From: Brachymonas denitrificans
Lineage (GTDB): Bacteria; Pseudomonadota; Gammaproteobacteria; Burkholderiales; Burkholderiaceae_C
Assembly (NCBI RefSeq): GCF_907163135.1
Contig: NZ_CAJQUA010000001.1
Location: 1,131,001 to 1,195,000 of the forward strand
Length of the DNA stretch: 64,000 bases
Direction of reading: 5' to 3'
Shown: positions 38,991 to 46,197 of the stretch, piece by piece
Position numbering within the stretch: position 1 is the stretch's first letter
How the letters are laid out: every line of letters begins with the position of its first letter
The notes under the pieces: generated by a model
Database searches by the model: none
What the model was told of the DNA's origin: nothing
What the model saw: only the letters and a program-made list of their open reading frames with translations
Position numbers and translations under genes: made by a program

Positions 38991-39078
38991 AGAGAACAGG
39001 TTTGGTCGAAAGGACGCATTACAATGCCTCGCAGCACTGTTCCGTGATCACTTGCACGGATTTTTTCCTCCTTCTTGC

Positions 39079-39903
39079 ATGTCCGCGCCGCAGCAGCCCG
39101 ACCATCCCCCGCACCGCTCCGCTTCAGCCCCTGCCAGTGCCGGAAATCCCCTGCTGCGCCTGTATGCGCCGGTGGCCATGGTGATCGGCCTCGTCTCGCT
39201 GGCGGCGATCTGCCTCACCTGGTATCCGTTTGCCATGCTGGTGGGCCTGTTGCCGCTGCCGGGCACGCTGCGTCGCCGCATCGGCCGCGGCGCGATCTTT
39301 GCCGGCACACGCCTCTACACCTGGATCCTGCGCAGCCTCTGCTTTGTGCGGCTGGACCTGAGCGCGCTGCAACAGCTGCGGCAGGAGCGCGCGCTGGTCG
39401 TCGTGGCCAACCACCCTTCCCTGCTCGACGCCATCCTGTTCATGTCGCAGCTGCCCAATACGGTGTGCGTGATGAAGGCCTCGTTGCAGCAGAACATCCT
39501 GTTCGGCGCCGCCACGCGGCTGGCGCATTACGTCAGCAACGCCTCGCCAATGCAGATGGTCCGCCAGGCCTGCGACGAGTTGCGGCGCGATGCGCATCTG
39601 GTGATCTTTCCCGAAGGCACGCGCACCTCGCAGTGGCCGATCAACCCCTGCAGCCCGGCCAGCGCCATCATGGCGCAGCGCGCGCCTGCGCCCATGCAGC
39701 AGGTATTCATCGAGATGAGCACGCCGTACCTGGGCAAGGGCTGGCCGCTGTTCAAGCCGCCGGTGCTGCCGCTGGTCGTCACTATGCGGCTGGGCCAGCG
39801 CATCGAGGCGCCGGGCGAGCAGGTGGCGGCCGACATCGCCCGCCAGTTCGAGCAGGACATGCGCGAACATTTCGCAGCCCCTTCCAGTTCCAGCCATGTC
39901 TGA
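39079..39903 (+). CDS. PlsC-like 1-acylglycerol-3-phosphate acyltransferase family protein (aryl-polyene cluster)
   Basis: 274 aa from ATG at 39079. N-terminal membrane helix ([20 protein letters not shown]), then the acyltransferase motif I HPSLLD (H-x4-D), motif [11 protein letters not shown] and a proline motif near PVLPLVVT. Such acyltransferases belong to aryl-polyene clusters, where they are thought to help join the pigment or a fatty acid to a lipid. The end overlaps the glycosyltransferase start by 8 bases. Exact acyl donor and acceptor unknown. Confidence 0.85.
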   Translation: MSAPQQPDHPPHRSASAPASAGNPLLRLYAPVAMVIGLVSLAAICLTWYPFAMLVGLLPLPGTLRRRIGRGAIFAGTRLYTWILRSLCFVRLDLSALQQLRQERALVVVANHPSLLDAILFMSQLPNTVCVMKASLQQNILFGAATRLAHYVSNASPMQMVRQACDELRRDAHLVIFPEGTRTSQWPINPCSPASAIMAQRAPAPMQQVFIEMSTPYLGKGWPLFKPPVLPLVVTMRLGQRIEAPGEQVAADIARQFEQDMREHFAAPSSSSHV

Positions 39904-40681
39904 TACCCCGAGCGCTGCCGGCGCGCCCCTGCCTTCACGCACCCATCTGGTGCTGATCCCGAGCTACAACCCCGGGCCGAAAGTGCGCGAAACCGTGCTG
40001 GGCGCGCGTGCGCAGTGGAATCCGGTCTGGGTGGTGGTGGATGGCAGCACCGATGGCAGCGCCGCCCTGCTGCAGCGCATGGCGGACGAGGACAGCGGGC
40101 TGAAGGTGCTGGTGCTGCCGCAGAACAGCGGCAAGGGCTCTGCCGTGCTGCACGGCCTGCGCCGCGCGGCCCAGGAAGGCTTCACCCATGCGCTGACCAT
40201 GGATTCGGACGGCCAGCACCCTGCGCACCTGATTCCGGCATTCATGCAGCAGTCGCAGCAACAGCCGGAGGCCATGGTGCTGGGCAAGCCGGTGTTCGAT
40301 GCCGGCGCGCCGCGCCTGCGCGTGAACGGGCGCAAGGTGTCCAATTTCTGGGCCAACCTGGAAACGCTGTGGAACGGCATCGGCGACTCGCTATACGGCT
40401 TTCGCGTCTATCCGATTGCCCCGCTGGCACGCATCATGCAGCGGCAGCGCTGGATGCGCCGCTTCGATTTCGACCCGGAGGCGGTGGTGCGCCTGTCGTG
40501 GAGCGGCGTGCCTGCGCTGAATATCGATGCACCGGTGCGCTACTTCCAGGCCAGCGAAGGCGGCGTGTCGCACTTCAAGTATTTGCGCGACAACACCCTG
40601 CTCACCTGGATGCACACGCGGCTGTTCCTGGGGTTTGTGCTGCGGCTGCCGCTGCTGATCTGGCGCAAGCTGGCGCGTTGA
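39896..40681 (+). CDS. Family 2 glycosyltransferase (dolichol-phosphate-mannose-synthase-like)
   Basis: 261 aa GT-A fold. LIPSYNPGPKVRET start, nucleotide-sugar Asp in VVDGSTDGS, PQNSGKGSAVLHGL and the DSDGQHP metal-binding motif (DxD-like). A hydrophobic C-terminal helix (LFLGFVLRLPLLIW) suggests membrane association. GT2 enzymes of this type occur in aryl-polyene clusters. It probably moves a sugar to a lipid or to the polyene product. Converges on the antiporter gene with 3 bases between. Confidence 0.85.
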   Translation: MSDTPSAAGAPLPSRTHLVLIPSYNPGPKVRETVLGARAQWNPVWVVVDGSTDGSAALLQRMADEDSGLKVLVLPQNSGKGSAVLHGLRRAAQEGFTHALTMDSDGQHPAHLIPAFMQQSQQQPEAMVLGKPVFDAGAPRLRVNGRKVSNFWANLETLWNGIGDSLYGFRVYPIAPLARIMQRQRWMRRFDFDPEAVVRLSWSGVPALNIDAPVRYFQASEGGVSHFKYLRDNTLLTWMHTRLFLGFVLRLPLLIWRKLAR

Positions 40682-40684
40682 GCG

Positions 40685-41998
40685 CTAGTCCGCCGTCACT
40701 TCCTCCGGCACATGGGTCTTCACCTGCCGGTAGCCCAGCTTCGGCAGGTAATGCCGCAACACCGGCGTGGTGATCACCGTGCTCACGATCGCCATGATGA
40801 CCAGCATGGTGAACACGTTCTTCGAGATCACGCCCAGGTCGTAGCCGATGTTGATCACGATCAGCTCCATCAGTGCGCGCGTGTTCATCATCACGCCGAC
40901 GATCTGCGACTCCCCGTGCGACATGCCGGCTGAACGCGCGGCCAGGTAGGACGGCAGATACTTGCCGATGCAGGCGGCCAGCACCACGATGGCACACCAG
41001 CCCCACAGGCCCAGACTGTCCAGCCCGCCGATGTCGGTGCGCAGCCCGGTGTAGGTGAAAAAAATCGGCAGAAAGAACACGTTGACGAACTGCCCGATGT
41101 GACGCCGCCAGGCTTCCACGAATTGCGGCTGGTCGTGCAGCAGCACCCCCAGCATGAAGCCGCCGAAGATGGCAAAAATGCCCAGCTTGTAGGTCACGAT
41201 GGCACTGAGGAACACCAGCACCAGAATCACGCCCAGCAGGTTGTTGCTCCAGTCTTCGCCCCCGCCCAGGTGGCGCACACACCAGCGCAGCAAGGGCCGC
41301 ACGCCCCACCAGCACACTGCCACGTACAGCACCAGCAGCGCCAGGGTGGAGCCGAATTGCGCGGCATCGAAACCGGACACCGCCAGCATGGTCACCAGCG
41401 CCAGCAGCAGCCAGCCCACCACGTCATTGATGGCGGCCGCGCTGATGGCAATCACCCCCAGCGGCTTGCGCGCAATGTCGAACTCGATCAGCATGCGCCC
41501 CAGGATCGGCAGTGCCGTGATCGAGAATGCCGTGCCCACGAACAAAGCCGCTGCCGTGGGATTGGCCTGTGGCGTGAGGATGGGCGTCATCCAGTAGCCC
41601 AGCGCATAGCCGAAGCCGAACGGCACCACCATGCTGGCCACGGCGATGCGCGTCACGCTGCGCCGATGTTCCTTTTCAGCGAGGTGGGAGAATTCAAATT
41701 CCATCCCGATCTGGAACATCAGCAGAATTAACCCTATCTGTGAAAGAATCTGCATCGCGTCGCCCGGCGTGGAGCGGAACACGAAATTGAAGGCATCCGG
41801 CCACAGCCAGCCGAACAGCGTCGGGCCGAGAACAATGCCGATGATGATCTCGCCCACGGCGGCAGACTGTCCCCAGCGCAAGGCCAGGTTGGCACCAATG
41901 CGGCCGGCCAGCACGATCACGCACAGCTGCAGCAGCGTGAAGAACAGCAGCAGTTCGCTCTTGTGCACCCCGGACAGGGCTTCGCTGGCGACGCTCAT
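40685..41998 (-). CDS. CPA2-family cation/proton antiporter (Kef-type)
   Basis: 437 aa, about 12-13 membrane helices. Motifs GEIIIGIVLGPTLFGWLWPD, MFQIGMEFEF and the AFSITALPILGRMLIE helix identify the CPA2 Na+/H+ or K+/H+ exchanger family. There is no C-terminal TrkA-N (RCK) domain, so it is not full-length KefB/C. It is the last gene of the 13-gene minus-strand pigment operon and overlaps the ketoreductase stop (ATGA), so it is made with the pathway. Its role in pigment production is not established. Confidence 0.87.
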   Translation of the reverse strand: MSVASEALSGVHKSELLLFFTLLQLCVIVLAGRIGANLALRWGQSAAVGEIIIGIVLGPTLFGWLWPDAFNFVFRSTPGDAMQILSQIGLILLMFQIGMEFEFSHLAEKEHRRSVTRIAVASMVVPFGFGYALGYWMTPILTPQANPTAAALFVGTAFSITALPILGRMLIEFDIARKPLGVIAISAAAINDVVGWLLLALVTMLAVSGFDAAQFGSTLALLVLYVAVCWWGVRPLLRWCVRHLGGGEDWSNNLLGVILVLVFLSAIVTYKLGIFAIFGGFMLGVLLHDQPQFVEAWRRHIGQFVNVFFLPIFFTYTGLRTDIGGLDSLGLWGWCAIVVLAACIGKYLPSYLAARSAGMSHGESQIVGVMMNTRALMELIVINIGYDLGVISKNVFTMLVIMAIVSTVITTPVLRHYLPKLGYRQVKTHVPEEVTAD

Positions 41999-42738
41999 GC
42001 GTACAGGCCCCCGTTGATGGAAATGGTCTGGCCGGTGATGTAGGCAGCTGCGTCCGATGCGAGGAAGGCGACCAGTTCAGCCACCTCTTCCGGCTTGCCG
42101 GCGCGTTTGGCGGGCACCATGTCCTTGATCAGCTTGTCGTCGAACACGCCTTCGGTCATGCTGCCGGCGATGATGCCGGGCGCCACGGCATTGACCGTGA
42201 TGTTGCGGCTGGCCAGTTCCAGCGACAGCGCGCGGGTGGCTGCCTGCAGCCCGCCCTTGGCAGCGGCATAGTTCACCTGCCCACGGTTGCCGGCCAGCGC
42301 CGCCACCGAGGAAATATTGATGATGCGCCCCCAGCGCTGGCGCACCATGGGCATGGTCAGCGGCTGTGTGACATGGAAGAAACCATCCAGATTCACCTGC
42401 AGCACGCGCTGCCACTGCGCGGCCGTCATGCCGGGGAAGGCGGCGTCGTCATGCACGCCGGCGTTGTTGACGAGGATGTCGATGGGGTGCTGCTCCAGCA
42501 GGGTGGCGAGCGCCTGCTGTACGGCAGCCGCATCGGTCACGTCGAACACGACGGGATCGGCACTGCCGCCTGCCGCGCGGATCGCCTGCACCACGGCATC
42601 TGCACGGGCCGGCTGGCTGCTGGCATGCACCCAGACATGGCAGCCGGCCTGGGACAGACGGCGGGCGATGGCGGAACCGAGATCGCCGCTGGCGCCGGTC
42701 ACGAGCGCATGGCGCTGACGGGAAGAGGAAGAGGACAT
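41995..42738 (-). CDS. 3-oxoacyl-ACP reductase, FabG-like SDR (ApeQ-type)
   Basis: 247 aa. NADPH motif TGASGDLG at 14-21, NNAG at 91-94, and catalytic Ser (SS at 143-144), Y157 and K161 in the YAAAK motif. Reduces the beta-keto group after each condensation in polyene chain growth. Located between the hot-dog dehydratase gene (12 bases) and the antiporter (overlap), the same dehydratase-reductase pairing as in known aryl-polyene clusters. Confidence 0.93.
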   Translation of the reverse strand: MSSSSSRQRHALVTGASGDLGSAIARRLSQAGCHVWVHASSQPARADAVVQAIRAAGGSADPVVFDVTDAAAVQQALATLLEQHPIDILVNNAGVHDDAAFPGMTAAQWQRVLQVNLDGFFHVTQPLTMPMVRQRWGRIINISSVAALAGNRGQVNYAAAKGGLQAATRALSLELASRNITVNAVAPGIIAGSMTEGVFDDKLIKDMVPAKRAGKPEEVAELVAFLASDAAAYITGQTISINGGLYA

Positions 42739-42750
42739 TGCGGGAAAAGT

Positions 42751-43197
42751 TCAGGTCTGTAAGGGAGCCGCCACATCCAGCATGGCGGCAATGCGCCCCT
42801 GCACCAGCAGGCTCTCGCCGGCATGCAGGCTGAACTGGTACATGGCCGTCTGTTCGCTGGCGGCGATGCGCTCGGCGCGCACGGTCAGGGGTTCGGAGCT
42901 GGCATCCAGCGTTTCGGCATGCAGTTGCACGTCGCGCACGCTGGTCAGGTAGCCGCCACGCGGGCGCTCGCCCTGTTGCTGTTGCAGGGCGCAATGCAGG
43001 GCCATGGCCTGCGCTGCATACTCGATGCCCAGCGCAGCGCCCATGCGGCCGTTCTCGCGCATGGGGTTGGCGGCATCCAGATGGGTGCGGGTGGTGCAGA
43101 CGATGTGCTGCTCATCCAGCTCACGCACTTCCTGCAGCAGGCACATGCTGCCCTGGTGCGGGATGCGTGCGGCGATCTCGCTCTGGCTCATCAGCAT
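42751..43197 (-). CDS. ApeP-type hot-dog 3-hydroxyacyl-ACP dehydratase
   Basis: 148 aa from ATG at 43197; ATG at 43191, which overlaps the upstream stop as TGATG, is equally possible. The IPHQGSMCLLQEV start and GIEYAAQAMALHCALQQ helix are typical of the ApeP-like dehydratase family of aryl-polyene and dialkylresorcinol clusters. It would remove water from the 3-hydroxyacyl intermediate to extend the conjugated chain. In studied systems this subunit works with a second hot-dog protein (ApeI), which here is fused to the ligase. Confidence 0.86.
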   Translation of the reverse strand: MLMSQSEIAARIPHQGSMCLLQEVRELDEQHIVCTTRTHLDAANPMRENGRMGAALGIEYAAQAMALHCALQQQQGERPRGGYLTSVRDVQLHAETLDASSEPLTVRAERIAASEQTAMYQFSLHAGESLLVQGRIAAMLDVAAPLQT

Positions 43198-44021
43198 GGC
43201 GTGACATCCACCTGCAGCCACTGGCCGGGCAACGACGGCAGCAGCACCCTGCCCGCCTGGCCGCTGGCCAGTTGCTGCAGCAGCGGCAAGGCGCGCATGG
43301 CGGGAATGCTGGTGCGCAGTTGCTCCAGCGCGGGGTCGGGCAGGCTCTGGCCGTTCACGCTCGCCGCCTGCGCCGCGGCATCGCTTCCCAGCCAGCGGAT
43401 ATCCAGGCGCGCCAGCGCCCCGGCATGCGGCTGCGGGCGCAGCACCATGGCGAGACCGGCCGCGTCGGGCACCGGACGCGTTGCACGCAGGGGTTCGGGA
43501 TAGTCAGCGTCATAGGCCACCAGCAGCATGTCGCGCGCTTCGCAAACACCCTGCACGGCTGCCTCCAGCAGGCCGGCGGCAAAGCTGGCATCGTAGGCCG
43601 CCAGCACCTGGCACGGGCCGGTTGCCTGCGCGGCAATGCACCAGTAGCCGGCTGCGGTGTTGTGCACCGAGTTGTGGAAACGGGTGGGCGATACGTCGCG
43701 CTGGTCGCTGGCCAGCACCTCGCAAATGGCATGGTAGTTGTGGCCATCGCCGGTGGACGAGCTGAACACCGATGCCAGCGCGGAGGGAGCCATGCCGGCT
43801 TGCGCACAGGCCTCGGTGCCCAAGGCCATCACGAGCTTGATGACGCGGCTGGAACGACGGCGTTCGGCCGGGGGCAGCATCTCGGGGACCGGCAGCACGG
43901 TGGCAGCGGGGACATAAGCCTCCTGCCCCGACAGAACCGCCTGTGCCTGCGGCCAATTGGCCAGCCCCGGTCCCAGTACGGCAAGGCCATGCACCCACAA
44001 TTGCAGAGACGATGTGGTCAT
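43191..44021 (-). CDS. Short beta-ketoacyl-synthase-like subunit without active-site cysteine (ApeC-type)
   Basis: 276 aa, about 130 residues shorter than a full ketosynthase. Resembles the N-terminal thiolase half (SSSTGDGHNYHAICE, FHNSVHNTAAGYWCIAAQ). Where ketosynthases have the nucleophile in TACSSS, this protein reads LAAYDASFAAGLLE, so the cysteine is absent. Such subunits pair with an intact ketosynthase as a chain-length-factor-like partner in aryl-polyene synthesis. The start overlaps the ketosynthase stop by four bases, which favours a 1:1 complex. Confidence 0.85.
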   Translation of the reverse strand: MTTSSLQLWVHGLAVLGPGLANWPQAQAVLSGQEAYVPAATVLPVPEMLPPAERRRSSRVIKLVMALGTEACAQAGMAPSALASVFSSSTGDGHNYHAICEVLASDQRDVSPTRFHNSVHNTAAGYWCIAAQATGPCQVLAAYDASFAAGLLEAAVQGVCEARDMLLVAYDADYPEPLRATRPVPDAAGLAMVLRPQPHAGALARLDIRWLGSDAAAQAASVNGQSLPDPALEQLRTSIPAMRALPLLQQLASGQAGRVLLPSLPGQWLQVDVTPC

Positions 44022-45232
44022 GCGCTACCTCCCACGCGGCTGAACACCAGACTGCAGTTGCTGCCGCCAAAGCCGAAGGAGTTGCTCAGTGCATGCTGCA
44101 GCGGCAGCGTTCGTGGCTGCAGCAGATAGTTCAACGGCGCAATGGCCGAATCCAGCGCCTGCGTACCGGCACTCCCCGGCCCCAAGCCGTGCGTGAGCGC
44201 CAGCGCACACACCACCGCCTCGACGCCGCCCGCGGCACCCAGCGTATGGCCGGTAAAACCCTTGGTCGAGCTGCAGGGCGTCTCCGCGCCAAACACTGCG
44301 CGCACCGCCTTGCCCTCGGCCAGGTCGTTGCTCGGCGTGGCGGTGCCGTGCAGGTTGATGTAGCCGATATCCTGCGGCTGCAGCCCGGCCATCTGCAGAG
44401 CGGCCTGCATCGCGGCCTGGGCACCTGCCCCTTCTGGATGCGGCGCCGACATGTGATGGGCATCGCTGGTTTCGCCATAGCCGGTGAGCAGAATGCTGCC
44501 TGCCGGCAATGCCTGCCGGTCTTCCGGTGCACGCTCCACCAGCGCAAAGGCCGCCGCTTCGCCAATCGAGAGGCCGTCACGCGCGCCGTCATAGGGACGG
44601 CAGGCGTTTGCGGAGGTCAGGCCCAGCGAGCGGAAGCCATACAGCGTTGTGAGGCACAGGGTGTCCACGCCCCCCACCACCACGGCATCGATCAGCCCGG
44701 CCTGCAACAGGCGGGCCGCACTGGCAAACACCTTGGCCGACGAGGAACAAGCCGTGGAAACCACCTCGGCCGGCCCCTGCAGGCTGAACCAGTCCTTGAC
44801 GAAGGCGCCGACCGAATAGGTGTTGTGGGTTTCGGCGTAATGGAAATGTAAAGGCAGGACCCCGGTCTGTGCGTCGCGCTCACGGTAGGCCAGCTCCGTC
44901 GAATAGATGCCGGCGGTGCTGGTGCCCAGAACCACCGCCACCCGATCGGCGCCATGGCGCTGCATGGCCTGGCGCACGGCGTCGGCAAAGCCGTCTGCCT
45001 GCAAACCGAGCTGGGCCAGCCGGTTGTTGCGGCAATCGTAGTGCTGCAGGGCTTGCGGCAAGGCCACTTCGTCCAAGCTGGCGACGGTGCCGGCCCAGGT
45101 CGGAAAATTGACCGTATCGAAATCGCACGGCGCCAGCCCGCTGCGCATGTCGCGCAGGGCCTGCAGCAGCGCTGCATTGCCGACGCCCAGGCAGGTGGTG
45201 GCCGTGTAATGGGTGAGAAGGATCGGGTTCAC
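44018..45232 (-). CDS. Beta-ketoacyl-ACP synthase, FabF-like (ApeO-type), GTG start
   Basis: 404 aa from GTG at 45232, which overlaps the deacetylase stop (GTGA). Intact catalytic triad: C162 in VSTACSSSAK, H295 in NLHGTATP, H329 in FTGHTLGAAG, with K324. It condenses malonyl-ACP with the growing chain and most likely dimerises with the cysteine-less subunit encoded next. This is the first of two active ketosynthases in the cluster. Confidence 0.93.
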   Translation of the reverse strand: MNPILLTHYTATTCLGVGNAALLQALRDMRSGLAPCDFDTVNFPTWAGTVASLDEVALPQALQHYDCRNNRLAQLGLQADGFADAVRQAMQRHGADRVAVVLGTSTAGIYSTELAYRERDAQTGVLPLHFHYAETHNTYSVGAFVKDWFSLQGPAEVVSTACSSSAKVFASAARLLQAGLIDAVVVGGVDTLCLTTLYGFRSLGLTSANACRPYDGARDGLSIGEAAAFALVERAPEDRQALPAGSILLTGYGETSDAHHMSAPHPEGAGAQAAMQAALQMAGLQPQDIGYINLHGTATPSNDLAEGKAVRAVFGAETPCSSTKGFTGHTLGAAGGVEAVVCALALTHGLGPGSAGTQALDSAIAPLNYLLQPRTLPLQHALSNSFGFGGSNCSLVFSRVGGSA

Positions 45233-46197
45233 GGATCTTGAGGTGAAAGGTGTGCGTGCAGGGGTTGTGCCGGGCTCATGGGTAGCGCAAGGGGCTGCGC
45301 GGCGAATGCCTGGCGCAAATGCACCGGCTGCAGCCCGGCGGCTTCCAGTTGCTGCAGCAATTGTGGCAGGACTTCCAGCACGACTGGCCGCCCTGCAGGC
45401 GTTCGGGCGCTGTTGCCGTCGTGCAGCAGCAGAATGTCGCCCGCTGTCAGCCCGCGCGTCAGCCGTGCCAGCACGCGCGAAGCATTGCCGTCGCGCGTGT
45501 CAAAACTGCGACGCGACCACATCGCCAAACGCAGGCCCATGCGCGCCAGCACGGGATCGAGCAAGGGATTGCGGAAGCCCGCCGTGGGCCGGAAAAATCG
45601 CGCCGGAGCCACGCCGGCCTCCTGCAGCGCTTGCTGCATGGCAAGCAGATCGCGCCGCATGCGCGCCATGCCCCACAGGGCAAATACGGGCGAATGGGCA
45701 TCGCCGTGGTTTTCGACAGTATGGCCACGCGCGACAATCTCGCGCACCAGTTCCGGGTGCTGGCGCACATGTCGGCCAATGCAGAAGAAGCTGGCACGCG
45801 CGCCATGGCGATCGAGCAGATCAAGCACCTGCGGGGTGACTTCCGGGTCGGGACCATCATCAAAAGTGAGCGCCACCTGCGCACGCGCTGTGGCCTCGGC
45901 CGGCAGGCGCGTGAGGTTGCGCCCGATCCAGGCATTGCGCGGGAGAAAGACCAGCGCCGTCAGCAACAGATGATTGAGCGCAGCCAGGCCCAGCCACCAG
46001 GGCCATGCAGCCGGTTGACGGATCAGGCCAAGCAGGCAGAGACTGTGCCAGGCCACGCTGACCCATACCAAAGGGACAGGACGCCAGCGCGCCGCCGGGG
46101 CAACGGCGGCTGAGGCGGACTCCGGCGCCCCTGGTTCAGCACGGATTTCCGGTGCCACGCCACGATTGGCCGCTCGAAGCTCGGGCACGGCACTCAT
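45229..46197 (-). CDS. NodB-type polysaccharide deacetylase family protein with N-terminal membrane helices
   Basis: 322 aa. After a variable N-terminus there are two hydrophobic helices (about 43-87), then the NodB fold: VALTFDDGPDPEVTP with the metal-binding and base aspartates, HGARASFFCIGRH, the zinc histidines in TVENHGDAHS, RFFRPTAGFRNP and ILLLHDG. Probably removes an N-acetyl group from a sugar on the periplasmic or membrane face. In this cluster the GT2 product is a candidate substrate. Overlaps genes on both sides by four bases. Confidence 0.86.
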   Translation of the reverse strand: MSAVPELRAANRGVAPEIRAEPGAPESASAAVAPAARWRPVPLVWVSVAWHSLCLLGLIRQPAAWPWWLGLAALNHLLLTALVFLPRNAWIGRNLTRLPAEATARAQVALTFDDGPDPEVTPQVLDLLDRHGARASFFCIGRHVRQHPELVREIVARGHTVENHGDAHSPVFALWGMARMRRDLLAMQQALQEAGVAPARFFRPTAGFRNPLLDPVLARMGLRLAMWSRRSFDTRDGNASRVLARLTRGLTAGDILLLHDGNSARTPAGRPVVLEVLPQLLQQLEAAGLQPVHLRQAFAAQPLALPMSPAQPLHAHLSPQDP

